25,652 bases of DNA from PWXP01 sp964487655 (GTDB lineage Bacteria; Planctomycetota; Planctomycetia; Pirellulales; Thermoguttaceae). Positions 1 to 7,188 of the stretch are shown piece after piece. The stretch is from the NCBI GenBank assembly GCA_964487655.1, contig CAZASB010000029.1, forward strand, positions 1-25,652, in the 5' to 3' direction. A program made the position numbers and the translations under genes. How positions within the stretch are numbered: the first letter of the stretch is position 1; every line of letters starts with the position of its first letter. The notes beneath the pieces are model-generated. The model was not told the origin of the DNA and ran no database searches. It saw only the letters and a list, made by a program, of their open reading frames with translations.

Positions 1-667
1 GTCCCTCGGCATCGAATAGCGGGCCGCCGGAATTACCCGGGTTGATCGAGGCATCGGTCTGAATGCAATCAGCGTACTCCAGCAGCGTACCGGCCGGGTA
101 CTGGTATCGCTGCGTTCCTGAAACGATGCCCCAGGTGACCGTGGGTTGGAAGTCGGTGGCCAGGACGAACGGGTTGCCCATGGCAAAGCATTCATCGCCC
201 ACGCGCAGCGGGTCGCTGTCGCCCAGTTCGGCAACGGGGAAATCCTCGCGGCCGAACAGCTTGATCAGGGCCACGTCGCCTGCCGGATCGATTCCCACAA
301 TCACCGCGTCATACAGCTTGCCGTCGGCCATGCCGCACTTCATGGCATTGCCGCACGGTTTGACCACGTGGTAGTTGGTCAGGGCAAAGCCGTCTGGAGA
401 GATGACCACGCCGGAACCGCCGCCTCCGCCGCTGGGCGAGAAGACGGCCAGCACGGTCCCTTTCACTCGATCCATTGCGGCCACGCGCGCCGACTCGGCT
501 TCCAGAACGGCCGAGGGTACCGTCAGGGGCTCCGCCGCGATGGTCGCCGCCATGGCCAGGACGGCCAAAAGGGCTCGGGCAAGATGTCCCGTGCCACTGC
601 CGTCTCGGCAGTGAATGATGTTCCGTTCCCTTGCAGTCGGGGACCGCCGAAGCGACTGTTTGCGCAC
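1..667 (-). CDS. Trypsin-like (HtrA/DegP-type) serine protease, exported, C-terminus cut by window edge
   Basis: Secreted or periplasmic serine endopeptidase of the chymotrypsin fold (family S1C). The visible 222 codons contain the full catalytic triad: His99 in TNYHVV, Asp130 in GDVALIKL and Ser212 in NPGNSGGP. An oxyanion-type GNSGGP loop is intact. Residues about 28-46 form a hydrophobic signal segment ending at AATIAAEP. The start chosen is GTG at 667, because GAGGAG lies 5 nt upstream (673-678) and there is no ATG before the signal segment; another in-frame GTG lies a few codons upstream. The reading frame runs off the left edge, so it cannot be seen whether PDZ domains follow. It is the last visible gene of the long minus-strand block, 113 bp after the NPCBM gene. 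The protease assignment is firm; the HtrA-type label is inferred from the motif spacing. Confidence 0.9.
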   Translation of the reverse strand, partial: MRKQSLRRSPTARERNIIHCRDGSGTGHLARALLAVLAMAATIAAEPLTVPSAVLEAESARVAAMDRVKGTVLAVFSPSGGGGGSGVVISPDGFALTNYHVVKPCGNAMKCGMADGKLYDAVIVGIDPAGDVALIKLFGREDFPVAELGDSDPLRVGDECFAMGNPFVLATDFQPTVTWGIVSGTQRYQYPAGTLLEYADCIQTDASINPGNSGGPLFDAEG

Positions 668-728
668 GTGAACTCCTCGCACCGACGCTCTTCGGAATTG
701 GAACGAACAAGAAACGTGTTGGAGAAGG

Positions 729-747
729 CACTGTCGGAACGACAGTG
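729..747 (-). other. Stem-loop between NPCBM gene and protease gene
   Basis: A perfect 8-bp stem (CACTGTCG / CGACAGTG) with a 3-nt loop lies in the 113-bp gap between the NPCBM gene and the protease start. No clean run of T follows on the minus strand, so it is not a textbook intrinsic terminator. It could attenuate transcription or protect a processed end. Confidence 0.45.
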
Positions 748-780
748 GCACGTTTGCAGACGAGGTGGAGGAGAGGTTTG

Positions 781-2061
781 TCATTTGACGACCCTCAGAT
801 TGCATAAGTTCAATTGGTCGGCTATATCCATTCCCTCGCCGAAATCGCAAAGGATCGATAATCGCCGTACGCCGGCAATGTCCAGGTCGAGTTCCACTGG
901 TGGGTCCGTTCCGGTCAGGGTTCCCTCGTACAGCGTCTTGCCGTCACCGCGAATGACCAGTAAGACGTTGCCATGCGGACGCACGCGGTCGTCGATGCCG
1001 GCCGTCGCGCGCAAACGCGTTCCGGCGTCCGGCAAGCGGTACACGACTTCGGAGCGACTGTGCAAGACCAGGCCACGAGTATACCGTACGCCGTCCAATT
1101 CAAGCTGATCGGACTCGAAGCCGCGGTTCCGTCGCGGTCGAAAGAACTCGCGCCGCGAGACTAATTCCGTATCCATGGGGAAGAACGCCTGCCAGTTGAC
1201 TGACTGCGGTTCAACGTCGGCCAGATAGGTTACCTTGCCGGTGGAAAAATCGATGTCCCGGACCGCCGTCACTGGCTGGCTCACCGTAACGCCTGCCGGA
1301 GTGGTCCACCGAAATTGCTCGGAAAAGGCAAGCGACTCAACAGACCACTCCGAACCATAGGTATCAGTCAGTCGTCCGATGGCCTCGGGCAACTCCCTTC
1401 CCGCGGGACGGAGCAGAATAACGCCAAAAAGCTTGGCGCGGCGGATTGGCAGTACCTCGCCATCCATTTCGAATGCGACCGATTCGTCGGTGGCGCCGCG
1501 CACCACGCCCCGAAGGAAGTCCAAATGATCGTCCTTGCGGACAACGACCACGTCGCCATCGTGCTTCGCCTGGAGAAGCCGGGTCCATTGCTCCGCAACA
1601 AGGGCGTCGGCAGACGAGAATCGAACGCATGCTATCGCACGGCGGGGAATCTCGACCGTCTGGCCGTCCAGCAGCGTGATACGGGCATCTTCCTTCTCCA
1701 GGGTCCATTGAGCGGCGACTACCTTGGAGCCGTCAATCAGGTCGATCCAAACCGCCGGCGCGCCGTCAGGTCGCGCCGTTGGCTTCACCTGCCGAAGGGT
1801 CATGAGTTCGGCCGTCGGCAGGGAGACCGTGCCGTCGCTAGCGCGCAGCACCAGTTTCTCCGAATCGAACGACTCGGCTACCCCGGCCAGTTTACGGCCG
1901 TCGGTGGTTTCCGCTTCGAACTCGACCGCCGCCGCTGGCGATGAAAAGCACGCGGCGACGATCGCGGTTCGCAGGAGTGTCATGGCAAGGCACTCGTATT
2001 TCATGGCAACTACATTCCTGGTGAACTTGGAGCGACTCGCGCGAAGCGAGGGACTGGTCAT
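781..2061 (-). CDS. Exported NPCBM (carbohydrate-binding-like) domain protein
   Basis: A 426-residue exported protein. A hydrophobic signal segment (TLLRTAIVAACFSSPAAA) lies at residues about 28-45. The middle (about 46-270) is a beta-rich region with repeated features such as ETTDGRKLAG, DGTVSLPT, LLDGQTVEIPR and MDGEVLPIRRAKLFGV, suggesting small repeated beta modules. The last 130 residues match the NPCBM galactose-binding-like fold: YTRGLVLHSRSEVVYRLP, LRATAGIDD, VLLVIRGDGKTLYEG and a closing LNLCNLRVVK. NPCBM domains are known as putative carbohydrate-binding modules; no ligand can be read from the sequence. ATG 2061 overlaps the upstream stop as ATGA, which supports translational coupling. 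ATG 2004, with AGGA upstream, would give a more usual signal-peptide length and is a fair alternative. Confidence 0.85.
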   Translation of the reverse strand: MTSPSLRASRSKFTRNVVAMKYECLAMTLLRTAIVAACFSSPAAAVEFEAETTDGRKLAGVAESFDSEKLVLRASDGTVSLPTAELMTLRQVKPTARPDGAPAVWIDLIDGSKVVAAQWTLEKEDARITLLDGQTVEIPRRAIACVRFSSADALVAEQWTRLLQAKHDGDVVVVRKDDHLDFLRGVVRGATDESVAFEMDGEVLPIRRAKLFGVILLRPAGRELPEAIGRLTDTYGSEWSVESLAFSEQFRWTTPAGVTVSQPVTAVRDIDFSTGKVTYLADVEPQSVNWQAFFPMDTELVSRREFFRPRRNRGFESDQLELDGVRYTRGLVLHSRSEVVYRLPDAGTRLRATAGIDDRVRPHGNVLLVIRGDGKTLYEGTLTGTDPPVELDLDIAGVRRLSILCDFGEGMDIADQLNLCNLRVVK

Positions 2062-3110
2062 TCTTTCTCGGTCGCCGCTTTGCGACGGAAGTATTCCTCA
2101 ATAACGTCGCGGTAATGGGATGGGAAGTCGCGGCCGATTTGCTGGAGCGCTTCCTCGCGTTCTTTTGGCGGCAAGCTGCCCCAGCCCGACTCGCTTCCGA
2201 TGTTCTTCCGGTCGACATTGCCGGGTCCCTTCCCACCCATGATCTTGCTGTCCGGAGCGGGCGATCCGGATTGAATGCCGCCCGCTCCGGCGACTCCGGC
2301 CTGTTGCTGCTGTTGCTCTTCCAGCTTCTTGATGAGCTTGTCAAGAGATTCGATCACGCCGTCCTCGATGCCTCGCACCTTTTGGCCTGCCCGACCCAAA
2401 TCGAGCCGGCGGCGGATGTCGCCCATGCGCCGCGCAATGTGGTCGAGCGTATCGGGTTCGACCCCATTGAGGTCTTCTCGCAACAGCCGGGCAACGGCCA
2501 CGTATCTGCGAGGGCTCTGTTCTGCCCCGTCGAGCAGCCGGTCGAGCGTGGTCAGTCCCTTCTCTTTCTCCAACAGTGCGTGGTAGGCGGCGCCCTGGAA
2601 GAAGAGCAGGGCCGCAGGCGCGACCACGTCGCTCGGGCCGAGGGTTCCCATGATCCCCAGGGCCTCGTCGTAGAGTGTCTCGTGGACGAGCCAGCAGCCG
2701 TACAGCAGCTTCAAGTTGTGCGACTCGAATGGGTCAAGACTCGAATCCATCAGCCACGGCATACTCGGGACCGCGAGGTTCTGGCGAGGCGCGGCGCACA
2801 ATGCGACCAGTTCCGCCGCGCGCGGGTCCAATAGGGCGAACGTTTTTGCCAGTTTCTCCAGCAGGGCCGTTTCGGCTGCCGGGGGGCCTTCCGCCCAGAT
2901 TTCGGAAAAGCGGGCTCGCATCGCGTCGTCGGCGTTGTGGGCATTGATCCATTCGAGCGCCCGAGTCTCCACCTCCATGGCGCTGGGCGATGCCCAATCG
3001 GCCGTCTTCGATAAAGCATCGTCCAACTGGCCTGACGCGACAACGGGCCATGGAACAATGCTCAGACACGGCACCAGCCACATTGCGATTCGATTTGTGC
3101 TGGTTGTCAT
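2058..3110 (-). CDS. Exported helical protein of unknown function, MoxR-VWA cluster member
   Basis: A 350-residue protein I cannot assign to a named family. It begins with a signal-like segment (IAMWLVPCLSIVPWPVVASG, about residues 8-27). The rest is mainly helical, with TPR-like stretches (LYDEALGIMGTLG, AALLFFQGAAYHALLEKEKGLTTLDRLL). A Gln-rich coiled coil follows (LIKKLEEQQQQQ, near residue 265), then a Gly/Pro/Ser linker. The C-terminal tail has a compact motif, GWGSLPPKEREEALQQ followed by DFPSHYRDVIEEYF, that resembles a tail I associate with other planctomycete exported proteins of such clusters (from memory, not checked). It starts with a 4-nt ATGA overlap on the upstream coiled-coil gene, with AGGA 8 nt before the ATG. 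The arrangement suggests a partner of the upstream coiled-coil protein. Confidence 0.8.
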   Translation of the reverse strand: MTTSTNRIAMWLVPCLSIVPWPVVASGQLDDALSKTADWASPSAMEVETRALEWINAHNADDAMRARFSEIWAEGPPAAETALLEKLAKTFALLDPRAAELVALCAAPRQNLAVPSMPWLMDSSLDPFESHNLKLLYGCWLVHETLYDEALGIMGTLGPSDVVAPAALLFFQGAAYHALLEKEKGLTTLDRLLDGAEQSPRRYVAVARLLREDLNGVEPDTLDHIARRMGDIRRRLDLGRAGQKVRGIEDGVIESLDKLIKKLEEQQQQQAGVAGAGGIQSGSPAPDSKIMGGKGPGNVDRKNIGSESGWGSLPPKEREEALQQIGRDFPSHYRDVIEEYFRRKAATEKE

Positions 3111-4888
3111 TGGTTCTTTCCTAAATGGAGGTCGCGGGTTACGCGGTACACTCGCTGCTGCCGCTGGGCGAGTTGCCGAAGTTGCTCGACGAGTTCCGCG
3201 TTGTCGGTCTGCTCGCCGTCGATGAGCTTCGAATATCGCTGGGTGCGCTTGTTCACCCGCATTTGGAGCGCGCGGATCATTTTCAGTTCCGCCAGCAGGT
3301 CGACCAGGGGCATTTCAGCCGGTTCGCCTTCCATGGGCGGGCTGGGTGGCTGTTGGTCCTCAAGGTCCTTCATGGCCTTCTTCAAGGCTTCGATGATCTC
3401 TTCGAGCGAGGCAATGATGTCTTCCTCGATGCCCTGGGTGATCGCGTCGACCTTGGCCTCGGCCAAGCGAGCGACGACCTCGCGAACGTCGTCGCGCAGC
3501 TCGTCCACCGCCAGGGGCATTGCAAGGGTCGTGCCATCCTCTTCGAGCAGCAGCCACACTCGCTCAATGAGCACGGCAATCTCTTGCTCACGATTACCTA
3601 GACGGGTCGATTCGATTTCGTGGCCGAAGGTGCGCCGGTCGGCAGGTACGGCATCGAGCCGCTTGGTCCCTTCGTACACTTCGATTTGGATGTCGAGCAT
3701 CTGGCGGAATCGTGCTTCGAGCATGGCCAACATGCGTTTCATTTCCTCTTCGCGTAACTGGCGGAGGATTTCCTCGAGTTCCGCCTTGGCTTGCCGCAGT
3801 TCCTCCAGGGCCTTCTCCTGATCCTCGACGGCGCCTTCGCGTTGTGCCTTCTTGAGATTCTCCTCCGCGTCTTTCATGTTCTGTTGCGCGCGTTCCAGTC
3901 GCTGGCGAGCCGGATTTGGCGGCTGGGTGTCTTCCTGACCCTCCCCTTGCTGACCCTCTTTGCCTTCACCGCCCCCTTGGCCACCACCTTGACCGTCGCC
4001 CTTTTTGCCACCGCCCTCGCCGGCGTCTTGACTTTCGCCTTCTACCTCTCCGCTCTGCTTGCCTTCTCCCTCGCCGCCTTCTTTACCTTCTTCCGCTCCG
4101 CGTTCTTTACCTTCTGCGTCACCGCGTTCTTTACCTTCTGCCTCACCACCTTCCTTGCCGGCCTTTCCTTCCGCCTCGCTGCCTTCGCCTTCTTTGCCTT
4201 TGGCGCTGCCTTCACCATCGCCCGGCTCTTCATTCTTGCGGATATCGTCGGAGAGGCCGCCGGTCCGATCGGCGAGTTGTTTCTGCTCGGGGGCCAACCG
4301 CTTGGGATCGCCGCTGCCTCCGGTACGGTGCTTGAGGTTCTCCTGCGTCTTGATAATTCGGTTAAGCTCCTTGATATACTCCCCCAAACGCTTCTTGCGC
4401 TCGGTAAGCTGCTTGGCCCGATTCTCGCTTTGCAGCAGTTCCAGCAGCACGGCCAGGTCCTTCTGGATGTCGGCGTGGTTCTCGACTGCTCGGGCGAGTT
4501 GATCCTGTTCGAGAAGCTTTGCCAGTCGCTCGAATTGCATGTCGATCAAGCGTTCCTTGCCCTGTGCCACGGTCTTTCGGAGCAATGCGGCCCGCTGTGG
4601 GTCGGCGCTCGCGGTCAGTTCCGCCATGCGGAGCAGCACGTGCTCGAGCCGTTGGAAGCGGTCGGCGATGCGCTGCTGCTCGACGGCGAGTTGTTCTGGC
4701 GACTCGGTACCGGGCTTCGCTTCGACCGATTCGGAAGGGATTTCCGTGGCGCCGGCCTCGGATTCGGGGGCATCGGGAGCCGGAGCTTCCGTCTCGGGTT
4801 CTCCCCAAGCCGCAAGGGTGAAGGCAAGAATTATCGACCCGGCCATCATTGCCGCTTTCCGCCATAACGTCGTAGCTACCGTGTCCAT
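3107..4888 (-). CDS. Exported coiled-coil protein with acidic Glu/Gly/Lys octad repeats
   Basis: A 593-residue exported or membrane-anchored protein. A hydrophobic segment (MMAGSIILAFTLAAWG) lies at residues about 14-29. Coiled coil covers about 63-185. A low-complexity acidic linker (about 220-325) includes 8-residue units beginning EGK: EGKERGDA, EGKERGAE, EGKEGGEG, EGKQSGEV. A second coiled coil covers about 326-400. A helical C-terminus contains LVDLLAELKMIRALQMRVNKR. No enzyme motif is visible. It starts 5 bp after the DUF4175-like gene, and its ribosome site (GGAGGA) lies inside that gene's last codons. It ends in an ATGA overlap with the next gene. It probably acts as a structural or spacer component outside the cytoplasm. 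The function is unknown, but the reading frame is certain from codon pattern and context. Confidence 0.85.
   Translation of the reverse strand: MDTVATTLWRKAAMMAGSIILAFTLAAWGEPETEAPAPDAPESEAGATEIPSESVEAKPGTESPEQLAVEQQRIADRFQRLEHVLLRMAELTASADPQRAALLRKTVAQGKERLIDMQFERLAKLLEQDQLARAVENHADIQKDLAVLLELLQSENRAKQLTERKKRLGEYIKELNRIIKTQENLKHRTGGSGDPKRLAPEQKQLADRTGGLSDDIRKNEEPGDGEGSAKGKEGEGSEAEGKAGKEGGEAEGKERGDAEGKERGAEEGKEGGEGEGKQSGEVEGESQDAGEGGGKKGDGQGGGQGGGEGKEGQQGEGQEDTQPPNPARQRLERAQQNMKDAEENLKKAQREGAVEDQEKALEELRQAKAELEEILRQLREEEMKRMLAMLEARFRQMLDIQIEVYEGTKRLDAVPADRRTFGHEIESTRLGNREQEIAVLIERVWLLLEEDGTTLAMPLAVDELRDDVREVVARLAEAKVDAITQGIEEDIIASLEEIIEALKKAMKDLEDQQPPSPPMEGEPAEMPLVDLLAELKMIRALQMRVNKRTQRYSKLIDGEQTDNAELVEQLRQLAQRQQRVYRVTRDLHLGKNQ
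4019..4138 (-). repeat. In-gene tandem 8-residue (24-bp) imperfect repeats
   Basis: About five imperfect units of 24 bp within the coiled-coil protein gene encode the EGK-x5 octads at residues about 251-290. The wider low-complexity acidic segment spans about 3914-4231. The unit count is open to slippage. Confidence 0.75.
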
Positions 4889-4893
4889 ATCGG

Positions 4894-7188
4894 TCAGTCC
4901 TCCAATAGGTCCAGAACCTTCTGCTTCTGGCGTTGTTTGGTTTGCTGTTTCAGTTCACCCTGCAGGGCAATAATCTGCCGCAGCATGTCAATCGCCTCGT
5001 TGAACGACTCCAGCTCGATCATGCGTTGAAGCACCATTTGCATGGCCAGGAGCATATCGTCGGCTTGCTGCCGTGCCCGCTCGCATCGCGCCGAGCCTAG
5101 CGAGTCGTCGTCGAGCGACTCTTGCAGCGACTGGAGCCGCCGTTCGAGTTCGGGAAGCGTCTTGTCGGCGATTGCGTGCAGCGGTTGGGCAATGCCTTCG
5201 GCAATCCGCGACCGTAGTTCTTCGGTATCCACCCGGTTGTTGATCAGTTGAAGCTCGATATCGTCGAACGCATCCGCGACCCCGGTGATTTCATGGCTGT
5301 TCTTGCGGCTGTTCTGAAGTGCGCGTTGGACGCGGAGGGTGCGTCGCGTCAATTGCCGCATGGGCGATACCCGTTCATCCTCCATCTTGGCCTCGCCGCC
5401 GGTGTCTTCCACTGACTCGTTCCCCTCGGCTGGCGAATCCTCCGAATCCGCGGTCTTCGGATTAAACTCCATACGGGCCAGCAAGTCGCGGGTTTCCGTC
5501 GCCTCGCGAATGATCTGTTCGAAACGCTGCCGCAGGACGAGTTCGCGGGCCTCCAGCAGGGTGCGCAGTTGATCGGCGGTGACAACGTCAAGCTGCCAGC
5601 GGTCGCCCGTTCCGACGTTCGGCCCGCCGGAAAGGTCGAAGCGATCGGTCGCCTTGACGGCTAGGAAAAGCTTCTGCCCGACGGCCAGTTCCAAATCGGC
5701 GATTTCCAGGGCGTCGTCGTTCAGTTCCAGGGTTGTGGGGACTGGTTTCGGTTCATGAATCGGGCGTTTTGCGGCCTCGCCCTGGTCGACGGCGAAGTCG
5801 AACCATACGTCTGCAATGCCGTAGTCGTCGCGGATCTCGCCAACGACGGGCAGGCGTGCCTTCGGCGTTACGGCCGAGCCGATACCATGCAATCGCACGG
5901 CCACCTGCGGCACCGAGTCGGCAAGAGCGACCAGTCGAAGCTGGGTGGCCTCGCGGCTCTGGATGCCGTCCGTGTCGAAAAGCGTGAACTGGAGCGTCCG
6001 GTCGGCTGCAAGCGGCGGCAGGGCGAGTTCAAAACCTTGCCGGTCGGCGTCCAGCATATCGGCTTCCAGCACAATGGGCGGAGGCGGCGGATCCTCCAGC
6101 ACGGAATCGATTCGCACGCGAACCAGCGGCTTGTTTGACCGAGCATGCACCAGCACCCGCGAACCGCGGAGAAGCTGGACAACTCCACTGACGGGCAGAA
6201 GTCGCTTCGGGCTGCCGGTATAGGCTGGCAACTCGACGGCAAGCTGCATCTCATTGATCGTCGGGCTGTCGACCACTTCGATACGAAGACCGCGAACCAT
6301 GGCATCGCCCCCGAGCACGTCGATATCGACCGAGGCGAGCACGCTTTCGAACACGTAGACGTATTCCTGGAACGGATCGCGATCGGGCACGGCGTTCCCC
6401 TGGCGGCTCATGGATGCGCGCTGCCGTCGCCCGCCTTCGGCCTGATGGTGAACCTCAACCACTTGGGGGACGACAGGCCATGACGTATCGGCCTTGGCGA
6501 CCAGTTCGAATTCTCTGCCGCGCGCGACCTTGACGCGCCCCTGGGCGTCGAACCCATCCACGAGTAAGCGACAGTAGCGGGGCCAAAGCTTCGGAGATAG
6601 AGCAAGGCTGCGCTGGGCCCAAATGCCGAAGACGTTCGGTTGCAACACGGCGAAGAGGATCACGCTGGCCGCAAGCGCCGCGGCCGACGCCGCCTGGCGG
6701 CGAAGCGGCGTCAGGTTGAATACCTCGCGCACGCGGAGTCTGCCAATTCGGACGACGGCCTCGCGGCACGTCTGCTCCAGCATTTCCGCGTTGCACAGGG
6801 CAGGATCGACCGGCCGTTCGGCAAGAACCACGGCCGTCAGCAGCGCATCGTCGAGGTACGAGAATCGCCGCTCCAGGACCATCGCCATGCTTGTGTCGGC
6901 TAGTGGAACGAGGAGCCTGCCGACGATCTTCTTCGCAAGAATGGCCAGCAGCACGACGCCTGCCGTAATCAGCGCCAGCACACGGACCGCGACCGGCGGC
7001 TCGAAGAACCAATCGAGCAGCAGAGTGATCCAAAACGCCAGCCCAAGCCAGGTGACCACCGCCGCCAGCCCCTCGAACCACGCGTAGCGCCGAATCCGCG
7101 CGCGGAGCTGGGCCAGCACCCCGCGGATTTCCGGGGCGAGTTCCATTCGTGCGCTATCGGGAGCAGGTGTCATCGTGCGTTGGGTCAT
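4894..7188 (-). CDS. DUF4175-like membrane protein with C-terminal coiled coil
   Basis: A 764-residue integral membrane protein. Three hydrophobic helices lie near the N-terminus: LAAVVTWLGLAFWITLLLDW (about 40-59), VLALITAGVVLLAILA (about 69-84) and AASAAALAASVILFAVLQP (about 166-184). They are followed by an Ig-like extracytoplasmic region with the ELPAYTG element and further beta modules (ADRTLQFTLFDTDGIQSRE; PVVGEIRDDYGIADVWF). From about residue 535 to the end it is helical and charged, ending QQTKQRQKQKVLDLLED. This layout is like DUF4175 proteins found beside BatA-type genes. ATG 7188 overlaps the upstream stop as ATGA, so it is preferred over ATG 7218, which would overlap by 34 nt. 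It likely sits in the cytoplasmic membrane as a partner of the VWA proteins. Confidence 0.82.
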   Translation of the reverse strand: MTQRTMTPAPDSARMELAPEIRGVLAQLRARIRRYAWFEGLAAVVTWLGLAFWITLLLDWFFEPPVAVRVLALITAGVVLLAILAKKIVGRLLVPLADTSMAMVLERRFSYLDDALLTAVVLAERPVDPALCNAEMLEQTCREAVVRIGRLRVREVFNLTPLRRQAASAAALAASVILFAVLQPNVFGIWAQRSLALSPKLWPRYCRLLVDGFDAQGRVKVARGREFELVAKADTSWPVVPQVVEVHHQAEGGRRQRASMSRQGNAVPDRDPFQEYVYVFESVLASVDIDVLGGDAMVRGLRIEVVDSPTINEMQLAVELPAYTGSPKRLLPVSGVVQLLRGSRVLVHARSNKPLVRVRIDSVLEDPPPPPIVLEADMLDADRQGFELALPPLAADRTLQFTLFDTDGIQSREATQLRLVALADSVPQVAVRLHGIGSAVTPKARLPVVGEIRDDYGIADVWFDFAVDQGEAAKRPIHEPKPVPTTLELNDDALEIADLELAVGQKLFLAVKATDRFDLSGGPNVGTGDRWQLDVVTADQLRTLLEARELVLRQRFEQIIREATETRDLLARMEFNPKTADSEDSPAEGNESVEDTGGEAKMEDERVSPMRQLTRRTLRVQRALQNSRKNSHEITGVADAFDDIELQLINNRVDTEELRSRIAEGIAQPLHAIADKTLPELERRLQSLQESLDDDSLGSARCERARQQADDMLLAMQMVLQRMIELESFNEAIDMLRQIIALQGELKQQTKQRQKQKVLDLLED

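Noticed and set aside
729..747. Intrinsic terminator ending the operon before the protease gene
   Set aside because: The hairpin lacks a T-run and the protease gene follows on the same strand with its own strong ribosome site, so it is listed only as a stem-loop.
3791..4867. A 358-codon plus-strand reading frame that looks like a multi-helix membrane protein
   Set aside because: It is antisense to the Glu/Lys/Gly-rich coiled-coil gene; GAA/GAG/AAG codons read backwards give Phe/Leu/Leu, which explains the apparent hydrophobicity. No ribosome site or family match.
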